From NCBI GenBank assembly GCA_047967505.1, contig CM106540.1: a stretch of DNA of 64,000 nt; one strand, given 5' to 3'. Below the pieces are notes generated by a model. It made no database searches. It had not been told where the DNA came from and saw nothing but the letters and a program-made list of their open reading frames with translations. Numbering within the stretch: the first letter of the stretch is position 1; the number at the start of each line of letters is the position of its first letter. This DNA is from Dipteris shenzhenensis. Its lineage: Eukaryota; Polypodiophyta; Polypodiopsida; Gleicheniales. A program made the position numbers and the translations under genes. Shown one piece after another: positions 24,921 through 36,539 of the stretch.

Positions 24921-25589
24921 TTACTTAATTACGTCAAGAGATAAGAAACTTACATGCACCATACATCCAGATGATAACTCCCGCTCGCGCTCGTTTATTG
25001 TCTCTCCATCACGTTCGGCTTTACGTAGAGCCAGTTGTAGCCAATCAAGTGACATGTGAGTAGGGAGAAGAGCCAGATCTTGTGGATATGGTTGTGATCG
25101 CCTGTACATTACTCTGAATCTCATCCTTGCATTTATTCTTTCTGCTTTGGCCACTTCATATCTCTCAATCCACTTTTGCATCTCAGGGCTATTGAGGATA
25201 CAAAACTTATTGAATTTCTCCATTTGCTCTTCGCTCATCTTTCTTTCAATCCCTTTTCCTTGGGGAACCTCGCCAATGATGCGATCATCATCCTTGTTGT
25301 GCCAAGCTTGCGGCATATCAGGATCCGTGGATGCAAGAAACCCTGTGATATATACTAATGACTCTTGCACAAGCCATCCCTCTGCCATGCTTGCTTCCGG
25401 TCTTGCTCTTTGTCTTACAAACCCCTTTAAAGTTTTCATAAACCGCTCGAGAAAAAACATCCATCGATTATGAACGGTACCTGCTATAGCCACCTCATCA
25501 ACTATGTGCACAAGCAAGTGGACTTGAGTTGTCATAATGCTTGAGGGAAAGTGCTTCTCAAGCAAGCATACAGCTTCGATGGATTCCAC
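24921..25589 (-). CDS. CACTA transposase, DUF4218-like block
   Basis: The minus-strand frame reads CLLEKHFPSSIMTTQVHLLV, HIVDEVAIAGTVHNRWMFFL, ERFMKTLKGFVRQRARPEAS and MAEGWLVQESLVYITGF. This is the block that follows tnp2 in CACTA proteins (HLVDE...GPV..RWMYP.ER). It is open for about 220 codons; the tail after YRRSQPYPQDLALLP is variable in this family. Function unknown, probably part of the transpososome. Confidence 0.82.
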   Translation of the reverse strand: MESIEAVCLLEKHFPSSIMTTQVHLLVHIVDEVAIAGTVHNRWMFFLERFMKTLKGFVRQRARPEASMAEGWLVQESLVYITGFLASTDPDMPQAWHNKDDDRIIGEVPQGKGIERKMSEEQMEKFNKFCILNSPEMQKWIERYEVAKAERINARMRFRVMYRRSQPYPQDLALLPTHMSLDWLQLALRKAERDGETINERERELSSGCMVHVSFLSLDVIK

Positions 25590-25905
25590 CCTAGCCTTCT
25601 CGATGCTCGATATAGAGATCTCTTTTTGAGATATCCACCTATTTCACATGTCCATGCATATGTAAGATATTTGAGATATCCACCTATTTCACATGTCCAT
25701 TAAGAAAATACATAATGCGATTTGATAGTAAGCATACCTCATAATACCATAGATCTTGAATATAGCATTTCTAACATCTTCTTGTAAGCACCCTTTTATT
25801 GTAATTGGGAGGATGAACTATCAAAGCAACAATGAAGTCATGTCAACAATATAACATAATAATAATTACGCTAATGCATCACTATTATCGGTACACTAAT
25901 TCTAC

Positions 25906-26523
25906 TTAGAATACCTGTAAGACCTTGTGCCAATCATGGGACTTGAGGCCACTAAGCTTATTGTCCTTTGAAAATGCTCCTTTCAAGCAACGCATGTACC
26001 CTGTCGATGTTTGAAAAGAGGCAATGTCTACCTTGACCGCTGCCTCCTCCCTCGTAGAGAGGATCCACGTTGCTTTCGGGAGGACAACTTTTCCCGAAGC
26101 ATGCACTTGGGGCCACAAACGATACATCCTATTCATAGCATGCAAGTCTTCTTGCACTCCTCTCGAGTCCTTGGAACCAACCAAGTGTGCCCAAATAGTA
26201 GCCCCCACATTCTTGAAGATATGCATGGGATCCAAGAGATGATTGATTTGTAACTGACCCCAATAAGGAAGCTCGTGAAAGATCGATAGCCTCTTCATAC
26301 CAGGAGGAGGTTCCTCTCCATTCGCCCTCCAAGCTTGAATCCAATCACTTGCCTTCAAATATGATGGTGGTGGATCAAGCTAACCTCCACGTGCGAGATG
26401 GTCGAGCGGAAGGTATCGAGCATGACCTTCATAAACATTTTTCCTCATATGTTTGGAGTAGCGTGCAAGCGATTTCAGAGCCGGTCCACAAACAGGACAA
26501 GCATGGTACCCACTTGTAAGAAG
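25906..26523 (-). CDS. CACTA transposase, middle block
   Basis: Starts GLLTSGYHACPVCG and includes HMRKNVYEGHARYLPLDHLA (compare VYMGHRRWLP in tnp2 proteins). A stop at about 26383 precedes LDPPPSYLKASDWIQAW. Then FHELPYWGQLQINHLLDPMH, with a conserved Asp, and IFKNVGATIWAHLVG. The last part, FSKDNKLSGLKSHDWHKVLQ, is the usual GLKSHDCH landmark. Confidence 0.8.
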
Positions 26524-26632
26524 TCCTGCACGCGTGCATGAATGTGTTAGTACAAGACATGCGTGCAAAAGAGAGTAAAAAAAGCATAATCCCTCATTGT
26601 ACATGTAAAGACACAACCACGTACCTACGTAC

Positions 26633-27367
26633 TCTCCATATCCTGGGTAGTCGACCATGCATGGTCCACATCAAGATACCCCTGACCAAAATATCATTGG
26701 TATGTCTAGGAGCTCTGGAAATATCAAAGACCTGCACTCCTCTCCATAATATCTGTAACTCCTCTATCAAAGGTGCCATGTACACGTCCATGTTTTTTGC
26801 CTTGTACTTTCCTGGCACAAGTAGTGCAAGCATGAGGTGTCCCTTTTTTATTGTTAGCCATGGTGGGATATTGTAATTCACCACGACTATGGGCCATGTC
26901 GACCAAGATGTCGAGCGTAACCCAAAAGGATTCACGCCGTCCATGGCTAGCCCAAGATGTAAGTTGCGTGGCTCCCTCGCAAAGTCCGGCCATTGATTAT
27001 CTATGTACTTCCAAGCTGCACAATCTGCGAGAATCCTCAATGTGTGATCAGTGGACCGATGAGATGCATGCCATGTCATCAACTCCGCTATAGATTTGCA
27101 TCGAAACATGTGTTGTATTCTTGCAATGATGGGAAAGTGTCTTAAGACCTTTACCGGTATCCGCTCACCCTGCAAGTCATCTCTATATCGTTGTTCCCCA
27201 CACTTTGGACAACTAGCCAAATCTCCATGCTCACGACGAAAGAGAATACAATCATTACGGCAAGCATGGATGGTATCATAATCCATACCCACTGTTGTTA
27301 GCATCTTTTTTGCTTCATCTCTTGATGCGGGCATGGTATTTGGTGCAGGCAACATCTTCTGGAGCAA
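26633..27367 (-). CDS. CACTA tnp2 transposase core
   Basis: Frame 27367-26633. It includes MLPAPNTMPASRDEAKKML, the zinc motif CRNDCILFRREHGDLASCPKC, IARIQHMFRCKSIAELM, the hallmark LGLAMDGVNPFGLRSTSWS with a catalytic Asp, and YNIPPWLTIKKGHLMLALLV, KNMDVYMAPLIEEL. After MWTMH a one-base shift moves into VDYPGYGE. A GTACGT donor at about 26632 and a GCAG acceptor at about 26524 bound an intron of about 109 bp, after which the frame resumes at LLTSGYHACPVCGPALKSLA. Confidence 0.85.
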
Positions 27368-27555
27368 CCTATGACAAAGACACTATCCAAATGATGATTC
27401 TCAAAACAAATGATGATTCTAAAAACAAACAATGATGATGCCCCTAAAAATGGAATCCATCATGTCGACCATACCCTCGTCATCATCCGGGAGACTATAG
27501 TCTTGTTGAAAGTGAGAAGGTATATGTGTACCCTCGTCACCCTCCTCATCCTGTT

Positions 27556-27840
27556 TTAAGATTTTGTGTAAATATAAGATCTTCTATTTCCTGATATACA
27601 ATAAGATTGCGAACTTAAATAGCTTTGACTTACCGATGATCCATCAACATGTGCAACACCAATGGGGGGTACTGGTTCCGGCTCCTCCCCATACATCCGC
27701 AAGTGGCGCATGATAATACGACGTTGATGTCGTACTTCTCGCTTGCAATGAGTGCAATGACAGTATAACCTCTCCGTAAGCCACTTCGTGCTCGCGAGTG
27801 TTGGCGCATCATCGGACGAGCGAGCTTCCACTCGTCCCTT
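27556..27840 (-). CDS. CACTA transposase, N-terminal block
   Basis: Minus-strand frame with EARSSDDAPTLASTKWLTER, then YCHCTHCKREVRHQRRII and MRHLRMYGEEPEPVPP. The CxxCxxC and following His/Arg-rich stretch resemble the transposase-associated N-terminal domain before tnp2. The coding part probably ends near 27640 (HVDGSS), where a GT-type intron could begin. Medium confidence because it is short. Confidence 0.5.
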   Translation of the reverse strand, partial: KGRVEARSSDDAPTLASTKWLTERLYCHCTHCKREVRHQRRIIMRHLRMYGEEPEPVPPIGVAHVDGSSVSQSYLSSQSYCISGNRRSYIYTKS

Positions 27841-27950
27841 CCATCTACACTTATAAAATCACAACATAAGCATGAAGAGGAGATATTGACAATTATAAAA
27901 TAGCATGTTTGAGCTTCTCTTGAGGCCACATTAAAAAAGTGACAGTAAGC

Positions 27951-28061
27951 GTCGCTATATAGTGACGCTCTGTTCCGTCGCTATATAGTAACGTTTTTAA
28001 TTAAAAACGAATTAAAAACGTCGCTATATAGCGACGAATAAGCGTCGCTATATAGCGACGC
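27951..28061. repeat. Subterminal-type palindromic repeats (CGTCGCTATATAGCGACG)
   Basis: Four copies: 27950-27967, 27976-27993, 28019-28036 and 28042-28061, the last two exact palindromes. A stretch CACATTAAAAAAGTGACAG (27927-27945) precedes them and looks like a mutated CACTACAAAAAAGTGAC terminus. Such repeats bind the transposase near CACTA ends. Confidence 0.75.
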
Positions 28062-28688
28062 TGTGGGTTAAAACCCGAAATGCTAAACGCACGGCGTTTT
28101 CTTCAAACTATTCCCTAATCTCTCAAGTAAGCAACCCAAAATCTCCTCCCACCTATTTTCGATGACCTCCCACCTATTCCAAGCAACCTCCCACTCTATT
28201 TTCCACTCCTCACCCTTCTTCTACCTCTTGTACTCCCTCTCTATCCTTTTCCTTCTTTGGTTTCTTGAAAGGAAGTTCTTTAAGAGGTGAGTTTGTTTCA
28301 AAAATGTAGGTTGTTTGTTTGTTAGCTTTAGTTTTGTGAGTGTTTCTTCTTGTATTGCTAAACCTGTAAACTAGTTTTCATGCTTGTTTTGAAAGGATTG
28401 AAACAAAAAACGAGATTTCAAGAAAGAAAGAAAACTCACCTCTTTTTTCTGTATTTCTCTTCCTTCTCTTTCTCCTTGTCTCCTCAATCTCCTTCTTTCC
28501 TTGTCTCCTCAATCTCCTCCCTTCAAGAAGTTGCTTTTGTAATCTCCTCCTTCCACTAACATCTTATTTGAAAAAATGGGTTGTTTTCTCTCTTTTGTAG
28601 GGCCAGTCCATTACACCGAGTGGGACATACTTTTTCAAGTAAGTGCTTCCTCTTTTTTCCATTTATTATTTTTGTTATTTGCATTGGC
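28062..28688. other. Intergenic, CCTCCCACCTATT repeats
   Basis: CCTCCCACCTATT or close variants occur at least three times near 28145-28200. No gene recognised; TTTTC and CTCC-rich. Confidence 0.4.
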
Positions 28689-28719
28689 CTACAGCTAGCG
28701 CCTTAAGCGCTAGCTGCAG
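28689..28719. repeat. 13-bp inverted repeat
   Basis: CTACAGCTAGCGC, a 5-bp spacer CTTAA, then GCGCTAGCTGCAG; one mismatch in the arms. Confidence 0.85.
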
Positions 28720-28734
28720 TGATGGGCGTAGGAA

Positions 28735-29470
28735 CCCTCTCTTCCCCTCCCACTCTTTCCTTCTTCTCCCTTCTCTTATTCTCCTTTTTCCCCCTTCTCT
28801 TTTTTCCCCCTTCTCTTATTCTCTCTTTCCCCCTTCTCTTTTTTCCCCCTTCTCTTATTCTCTCTTTCCCCCTCATCTCTTTTCCCTTCTCTCTTTCCTT
28901 TCCCTCTTATTCTCTATTTCCTTTCCCTCTTATTCTCTTATGCTTATGCTTCTCTCATTCCCCCTTCTCTCTTTCCCCCTTCTCTATTTCCCCCTTCTCT
29001 CATTCGCATAAGCTCATGCTTATGCTCATGCATGAGCATGAGTTTATGCTTAAGTTTCCCCCTTCTTTATGCTTCTATTTCCACATGAGCATAAGCATGA
29101 GCTTATGCTTATGCTTATGCTCATGCATGAGCATGAGCTTATGCTTAAGTTTCCGCATGAGCTCATGCTTATGCGTGAGCTTATGCAGAAATAGAGAATG
29201 AGAGAAGCTTATGCTTCTCTCATTCTCTATTTTTGCATAAGCTCGTTCTCTTTTTCCGCATGAGCATAAGCATGACTTTATGCTTAAGTTTCCGCATAAG
29301 CTTATGCTTATGCATGAGCTTATGCGGAAATAGAGAATGAGAGAAGCTTATGCTTCTCTCATTCTCTATTTCCGCATAAGCTCCTTCTCTTTTTCCGCAT
29401 GAGCATAAGCATAAGTTTCCCCCTTCTCTATTTCCCCCTTCTCTCATTCGCATAACCATCATCCTTGAAT
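28735..29470. repeat. Low-complexity array: CCCCTTCTC tracts and ATGAGCATAAGC palindromes
   Basis: 28740-29010 is made of CCCTTCTCTTATTCTC-type units; 29010-29460 mixes these with GCATAAGC/GCTTATGC and ATGAGCAT palindromic units. Frames across it are artefacts of composition. Includes a 68-bp perfect palindrome at 29316-29383. Confidence 0.85.
29316..29383. repeat. 68-bp perfect palindrome
   Basis: Arms of 32 bp (GAGCTTATGCGGAAATAGAG... ) around the loop TTAT. A related copy with some mismatches lies at about 29184-29238. Confidence 0.85.
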
Positions 29471-30390
29471 CATTTCTTCTTTCCCTATTAGTAAGATAGC
29501 TTGGACCGCCTGTTTTAGAAACGGGCTGTTGCAGAAAAACATGTAGAGACTGCATGATGGCTCCGTGCTGTGCATTATTTTCCGACTTTGCATATTTTAT
29601 GCGGACTTGCAGTTGAGCTCACGGCTCGCCTTTCTTCTCAAAAGGACCCGCTCTACTCGAGAACCAGGTGACGCCTCATGCAATCACTCCGCTAGAGAAA
29701 ACATATAAAGTTTAGTTTTCCCATCAAAATATGTAATCCCTTAGTTTTGTAGACTAAAATGCCTCAAATTTCTCTCTGAATAAAAGCTAGGCAACATTTG
29801 AAAGGGTATTTTGTAATTATAGAGACATGTTAGTTTTTGTAATACATTTTCTCATTTGAATCTATGGGAAAAAGGGCCTAAAATCTAGTCCGTCAAACAA
29901 AAGCTAGGCCATATTCGAAGTAGTATTTTGCAATATAGCCATTAGAAAAGATCTTTCATGTCAATTTTCATAAGCACTCATCCTTCTATCTAGAGCCCTT
30001 GATTTCTACTCCTAGGCTTTTGGCCTTGCTAAGTTTCACTTCACATATAGTTGTTTTCAAGAAATCAAACACATGCAAGGCATAAAGTATCAATGCTTCT
30101 AAGGAGGGTTACTGAGACAAGGAGATTCTATGTAGGGAAATAAAACGGTCAACATAGAACAAAGGCACACTAAATGTAGAGAGACAAAAGGGTCGACAGA
30201 GACTCTTCCTAGAACAAAGACACACTAAATGTCACTAATAATTAGAATACAAGAGCAATTAGCCATTAATAGCAAGGAGATGCTAACAAAAACAAGAGAT
30301 CCAGCGACTCGCTTTAGTATGGTTAAGATGGGTTTAATAGAAAATATCTAAAGTCTTACATACTCTCTTATATATATATATATATATATA

Positions 30391-30436
<46 letters not shown>

Positions 30437-31019
30437 TGTAGATATTATTGGATGTGCAAAGTGGAACTTCATTTTTTATTCTTATAATCAATCATAAATG
30501 AGAAAGGAATCCTTATAAAGTATGTATAATACAAGCTATAATTTCAATGATCAAGTAAATCCTTCATCCCTAGTTTAGTGCTTTGAACAAATGCACAAAA
30601 TTCATAAATCAACAATTATTTTGACAACAATACTAGTGTCTATAATGATATTTCACTACCAAAAAATTTACAAAATGTGGTTTTTCTATGGCTCCCATAA
30701 AAATATTGCTTTATAATTTTGATAATTTGAAAGAGAAAATATTAAGCATTCCTAGTACACTAAGTGTGGGTTAAAATAGCTTCATGAATACAATCATGAT
30801 CAATTAAAAAAATGGAAGCAAGTATAAGTTAGTTGGTAAAGGAAGAACACTTTCTGTCCTTGATAAGCTAAGAAGTAGTATGTACAACAATATTTGCATC
30901 TTTAACCAAGTCCTCCATTCCAAATAACTCTATCTCTAGTTCTATGCACCCTAAGTTTTTCATACAATTGTTAAGATTCATAGTAGCTAAAAGTCAATCC
31001 TTTGATGGTGATGATGATG
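29471..31019. other. AT-rich intergenic with (TA)n(GA)n
   Basis: A (TA)11 tract followed by about (GA)18 lies at 30371-30434. Otherwise I see no gene. Confidence 0.5.
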
Positions 31020-32215
31020 TAATGGAAGCAGTAGAAGGCTCATAAGCATGCCAAAGGTCATTGCATCTGATAATACACAGAATCAAACTCAATAGCATGC
31101 CCTTTGGCCTATTTGTGTTTTGAAGCATTTTAGGCCACATTGCAATTGTTTGGGATATTCAAGTCTGCTGACGTATATCACCAAATGGGGGAAAAATTAG
31201 CGGCTAAAATTTTGCTACTCCTGTGAATTTTGAATTTTCACACCTCCCACCCATCACATCTTGGAAGATTAAGTACCTACAACTTGCCCTCACCCTGCAA
31301 CCCGCACACACCTCAATGTGACCTTGCGCAGACTTTGGTTTGCCATTGTCTTCTTTCGGGTAAATTGCCTTCTATTCTTTGCTTGCCTCACCAGCTAGCT
31401 TCTTTGGGTCTATCATGGCCATGGTGTCGATGGCAACACGCAGCTGACCATGGCTTGCAAGAGAAGCAGTGAGAGGCTACGAGATAGGAAAGCCAAAAGT
31501 CCAGATTAAGGCACAAGGAACAGAGTGTGGGTCGAAGAAAGCGCTAACATGGTATTGATTCAGCAATGGAAGACACTTTTGCAACATCTACGAAGGGAGA
31601 AACAACAAGAAGAAAGAAGTCTCCTTACAACGCAGTAGCAAGAAATGGTTGTAGATGCATGCATTCGATCATTGTCATCAGAGCGAAGAACATGAGCTTG
31701 GGTGTCACGATTGGTGGGAGCATTCGATGCAGCAACATTAGGCCATTCAGGTGATTACCGGTCTTGAGTCTTCACAAGCTTTAGCCTGCAAGCTTTAGCT
31801 TGCACCCTAAAGTTCATAGAGTAACAACCCTACCAACACCTTAGGAGATGCACACCTAAGAGGCGATGCTTTCTAACCTAAGAAATGGCCTACAGAAAGT
31901 AAAAGGGGTGCATGGCTTAGATCAACTAGCTGCAAAGAGGACAGCATTAGCTATGTTGGTGTTCTCTGAAACAAAGGAGAAATGGCTTGGGTGCATAATG
32001 TCGAAGTTCTTATCAATCAGAAGGACCAACGTGGCTTCAGCGGCGGTTGAATGTAGAGCAGAAGCAATCCACGATCATCCCGATCCGAGAAGTCTGTGGA
32101 CTTCAATAGAACACAAGAAAAGGGGAGATAGCCTAAGTGCGGAAGTCATTGCTACAATGAACGACATTTTGGCACAAAAATACGAGAGTTTCTCCAAATA
32201 GAAAGGACATCTATA
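31020..32215. repeat. Dispersed repeat R, copy 1
   Basis: Recurs, diverged, at 56820-57242 plus 63531-64000, where a copia element splits it. Shared strings include TTTTAGGCCACATTGCA, CTTAGATCAACTAG and AAACAAAGGAGAA. An open frame at 31866-32201 (111 codons, KVKGVHGLDQLAAKRTALAM) lies in it; I do not recognise it. Copy 2 keeps the DNA similarity to the window edge but not clearly the frame. Confidence 0.75.
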
Positions 32216-33079
32216 AGAAGTAGACGGGACAAAAGGTATTTGAGGAGCTCATCATACACATGCTAGATATAACATAGGTTAGTGGTACCTAAACCGGCTC
32301 GATGGTTGTTTGTGATTGAGCTTTGGGATAGTTTACTTGTTTTATTTCTTAAACCAGGCTCAGACTAAATGTGATTGTCCTAAACCAGCCCGATAGTTGG
32401 AACATCATGCAACTATAGGCTGGTTTAGCTCAATCGCCAGTTATGTGATTGTCCTGAATCAACGTAGTTGAACATACATTAGTTGTTGTCGAGCCCGGTG
32501 GCATCCATGGTTGAGCAGAAATTAATAGCAATATATTTTACAACTAAACCAGCCTGGTGGTTGGAACATCATGCAACTGTGGCTGCTTTAGCTCAATCAC
32601 CAGTTATGTGATTGTCCTGAACTAGTGCGGTTGAACAGACATTAGTTATTGACCAGCCCGGTGGTTGAAATTATTGTGTTTCTTAGTACTTAAACTCGTT
32701 AAATTTAATTTCTTGCTATTCGGGTCATATACCACTGTTAAATTATGAAATTCAAAAATGAAAAGCAATATATTGTTATTTTCTAATGGTGAAATTCAGA
32801 AATGACAAGCAATATACTTGTTATTGTCTAATATGTGAAGTTGAGACCGTCATGCTAAACCATCCTAGAGGTTGATATTGTGACAGTGTCCTAAACCATC
32901 GTGCTGGTTAAAATTATGACTGTCCTAGTGTCCTAAACTAGCCCAGTGGTTGACTATCCTAAATGTGTCCTAAACCAGCCTAGTGAAAATTGTGACTATC
33001 CTAAACCAGCGTGGTGGTTGAAAATTGTTTTGCTTCATGATATACTTTAATTAGACTATGTTTTGTATTCTTTTAGTAG
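32216..33079. repeat. Array of CCTAAACCAGC(C)CGGTGGTTG units, left side
   Basis: Degenerate units such as TAAACCAGCCCGATAGTTGG, AACCAGCCTGGTGGTTGG and AACCAGCGTGGTGGTTG recur between about 32285 and 33020. Inverted relatives lie right of the coding relic at 35170-35830. Confidence 0.7.
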
Positions 33080-34997
33080 TAGCAAAAAGGGGGCTCATTG
33101 TTCTATTGTTCCCGCATGTTGAGTTAGCAGATGGAGTTGTATCTCAAGTTTATGGATCAAAATCTGAACATTTGAATTGGGCAGAGGAGCTTTCAGCATT
33201 GTAAGCCCTGGTACGTAAGGAAATTCAAAGACAGGATTGTTTGTTATTGCAAAACACACATTGGCAAGCTATGAATGACTTGAGATCTGTTCGTGTTAGA
33301 GCATTGCTCCATGGAGATCGATGCCCATGCCTCCCCAATGAATACATAGTCTGTAGGCCACCTGGATCCTCATCATGTGTTGCAAGGGAGGGCAAGTTTT
33401 GTAGCCTAAGCTCTTTGTGGGAGCCATTGGTTTTGTCCAAAGGGAGACCGTGAGTGGCATAGGATTGAACACATTCACGGCACATGCAAGCATTGCAATT
33501 TGAAGCTGAAGAAGAAGACATTCAATGTCTGTCCAAATGAAATGAGAGAAGACAACCATGTTGCTCTAAAATGGAGGGGATTTGAAAATGTCAACGTTGA
33601 AGGATCCGATAAAAAGAAATGGCTACTGTCATATAAGAGCACCCAGCCAAGGGAGCTTGTAGGTCATGTGGTTCAATCCATTTGAAAATATGTGCTTCAA
33701 AATTTCATGGTGGCCAGTTGGCATGATAAGAAGTTTGGGATGTGCCTTGCCAATTTTCCCTCTGACACTGTTGGAGCACAGTTGTATCTGTCATAGTTTT
33801 TGCTACAGAAAATTATTCTTTTTAAGAACAAGATGAGATACAAAGTGCTCACTGGTACAACAAGCAGATAACAATTCTTGTGCATATCATGTACAGTCAT
33901 TTTCTTGATTCTTCCATGCTTGATGTTAATCTACTTGTTGGCTCACATGAGTCCAAGTCAGGGCAATGCACATACCATTTCTACATTTGAGATGACAGGA
34001 AACATGACACCCTATTTGTGCAGCATGCTTTTCTACTACATTGGGAATGGCTAAAAAAGAAAAATCCCCATGCAAAAAATATAAAACAACATTGGGTGTG
34101 GTTAGATGGTGCTGCCTCTCAATTTAAATTAGCACATGGATTTAACTTCATCTCAAGGTTCAAATCCCTAACCGGTCTAGACATGATGTGGAATTTCTTT
34201 GGGTCTAGCCATGGCAAGGATGAACATGATGGATGTGGTGCTTTTATTAACCAAGCTCTATTTAAACACCAATTAGCATGCCCTTAAGGAAAACTCAATG
34301 ATGCCCATGATGCTATAACATGGCTTACAACCAACCTCTCCACAGGCGCGCATTCAACATATAGTAAATAAAGCCTTAAGAATACTATAGTACGCAGAGT
34401 GTTCCATGAAGTGAAAGTGGATGAAGTGCAAAGGAGAAGCCAAAACAATTGTGAGAAAATTAAAGGAGTTCATGGTCTGCACAGCATATGGGGCTTTTCA
34501 AACAACCAACTGATTAAAATGAGAAAAATTCTTGTTTTCGTAGTGTGTGCATCATAGGAGATCATGACGATTGTGAGAACATTACAACTGTGAAGACGTT
34601 GGAGAAAGTTTAAGTTTTTCCTCTATGTTCAGATGGAGTGACAAACAATGGAGAGACAAATGACTTGCCACAGTTTGGGGAGAGTTTCGATGACCTCACT
34701 GACTATCTGGAAGAGGGGGATAACTTTGTAGTTATCACAGATTCTAGGAAGAACGAGGAAGATGACCCATACTTTCTATTGCAATGCACAAAACCTAAGT
34801 ACAAGGTTGAGAAAACATTTAAGGATAATTGGGGAACAACCTATGAGAAGTGGGATGTAGTAATTGGAGATTTTTGGTACAAAAAAACAACCAAGAGAGG
34901 TCGCAATTACGAACTCCTACATAAGAGTCCACAAACATTTGTGTACTCTCATGTAGTAAGAGCTATTAAGTTCCAAATGCAACCTGTGCCACAATAA
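33080..34997 (+). pseudogene. DNA-transposon-type protein relic (DG..SQFK / FFGS.HGK.E.DG family)
   Basis: Pieces in order on the plus strand: LADGVVSQVYGSKSEHLNWA (about 33127), a cysteine-rich CKHCNLKLKKKTFNVCPNEM, QPRELVGHVVQSI, FMVASWHDKKFGMCLANFP, IFYI.DDRKHDTLFVQHAF, HWVWLDGAASQFKLAHGFNF, MMWNFFGSSHGKDEHDGCGA, and a last open frame 34638-34997 (DDPYFLLQCTKPKYKVEKTF ... SHVVRAIKFQMQPVP). I know this arrangement from a widespread eukaryotic repeat protein family with a likely RNase H-like fold, usually uncharacterised. There are several stops and frameshifts, so this copy is dead. The flanking arrays suggest the element spans about 32270-35850. Confidence 0.7.
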
Positions 34998-35149
34998 AAG
35001 AAGGGAAGAGTGTCTTCAAATTGGATTTAGACAAGCATGAGCACATCTTGGGGTGTCTTGGAGCGGCGGACGAGGATGACTGAGATAGTACTAAGAAAAT
35101 GTATGTAGTCTCATTGCAAGGAAACAATATGTCCACTTGTCCTACGAAA

Positions 35150-35835
35150 TGGAATTTGTATTTGAGACTACTTCTTTTTTGTATATCCCAAACAACAACC
35201 GTGTGGTTTTATTAAATTGTTTTTGTAAATCCCAAATAGTAAATCCCATGCTTGTTTTTAGTATATCCCAACAACCATCACGCTGGTTTTCCATAACGAA
35301 TCCACACATCCTACAAATCCATTCATCTTGTAATAATACAAGCAAACCACCACACTGGTGGCTATTAATATCCTAGTACAAACCAACCACCGTGCTGGCA
35401 ATAACTTATCCTCCATTACTATCATGCTATCCCCACACTACTGCCATGCTATCCTAAAATTTGTTGCATAGTGCTATACTAAAACAGTGCCCTTTAGGAT
35501 GTTTATCGTTTTGTTAACCGTTAGATTTCATCCCATGCTTTCTTTTAGTATATCCCAACAACCACCATGCTCGTTTCCCATAATAAATCCACACATCTTG
35601 CAAATCCATTCATCTTCTAATAATAGAAGCAAACCACCATGTTGGTGGTTGTTAATATCCTAGTGCAACCAACCACCATGTTGGTGATAACTAATCTTGC
35701 ACTACTACCATGCTATCCCTATACTATTGCCATGCTATCCTAAAATTTCTTGCATAGTGCTAGTGTCCTTTAGACTGGTTATCGTTAACTATGAGATTTC
35801 AACCACCGGGATACTTAAAACATTTAAGTACTAAC
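35150..35835. repeat. Array of CAACCACCATGCTGGT units, right side
   Basis: Units such as AACCACCATGCTCGTT, CAACCACCGTGCTGG and CAAACCACCATGTTGGTGG, with two longer copies of about 330 bp (from about 35235 and about 35545) sharing CCATCTTGTAATAATA-like and CTATCCTAAAATTT strings. They resemble the left array in reverse complement. Confidence 0.7.
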
Positions 35836-35991
35836 ATGGAAGCAGATCGATACAAAATTAGGTATTATGAGCATCATGACAAAGTCCACAAGTCCAAGAA
35901 ACATCTGCAAGACTTTTATTGTTTCAAAACACAATGACATTCTTCTTTTTTAAGGAAATTCCAGACTCCCAACTATCTTATCAGCCTCTCT

Positions 35992-36480
35992 ATGGCAAGC
36001 ATCTCCCAGCTCTTGAGGCTAGTCTGTAGCACAATGGCAGACCTCTTCACACACTCGGATTACACTGCTTGCTTGACTCTGCCGACTTACATGCCCATAA
36101 TAACTCGTCCTTTTGCTGGGGGTTCTCTTTATCCTGGTCTTTGTGCTCTATACATCTTCGCGCCTCTATCATGTCTTGTCAAAAGAAGCCTGCATCATGA
36201 GCTTGACAAGTACCTTAAAGAAGCAGGAAAAATAATAGCAAGGGAAATTAATATTCACCGTCTCTACCGACTCCAAGTAATACACCCACCACCGAAGCAT
36301 GTCCTCCTTGCAGCTATTTTCCTCCTTCTTCTCCAGGTCTATTTCTGCAAGGATGCCATCCAACATTATTTTCAGATAGAACAACAACATTCCAAATTTA
36401 TTTCGATATGCCATATATTCGATATAGGTGGATCAATAGTAGGTGGTGGATCGATGTACAGAGTTTGGATCGGTGTATAG
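35992..36480 (+). other. Unrecognised open frame of 162 codons
   Basis: Plus-strand frame MASISQLLRLVCSTMADLFT to the tail FDIGGSIVGGGSMYRVWIGV, with a hydrophobic stretch HVLLAAIFLLLLQVYF at about residues 100-115. No family recognised; the minus strand also has an 81-codon frame. It may be chance. Confidence 0.2.
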
Positions 36481-36539
36481 AGTTTTGGGGCTAGATTTCA
36501 TAATGGGCTCTTAGTTGTGTCTGCACTACACTTAAATAG

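Larger units (their letters stand above)
23997..27840 (-). mobile_element. CACTA (En/Spm) transposon coding region, decayed
   Basis: Read right to left, the protein blocks follow the order of a plant CACTA transposase: an N-terminal zinc-rich block, tnp2, a DUF4218-like block, a DUF4216-like block and an acidic C-terminus. Blocks sit in different frames separated by AT-rich gaps, in part introns and in part decay. tnp2-type enzymes cut and paste the element through its CAC termini. The definite CACTA ends were not found. Confidence 0.8.

Noticed and set aside
25147-27281. Plus-strand frames opposite the CACTA transposase
   Set aside because: Shadows of the minus-strand coding blocks.
28643-29201. 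Pyrimidine-tract ORFs of 122-160 codons
   Set aside because: Composed of Ser/Phe/Pro/Leu repeats from CCCTTCTC units; no coding evidence.
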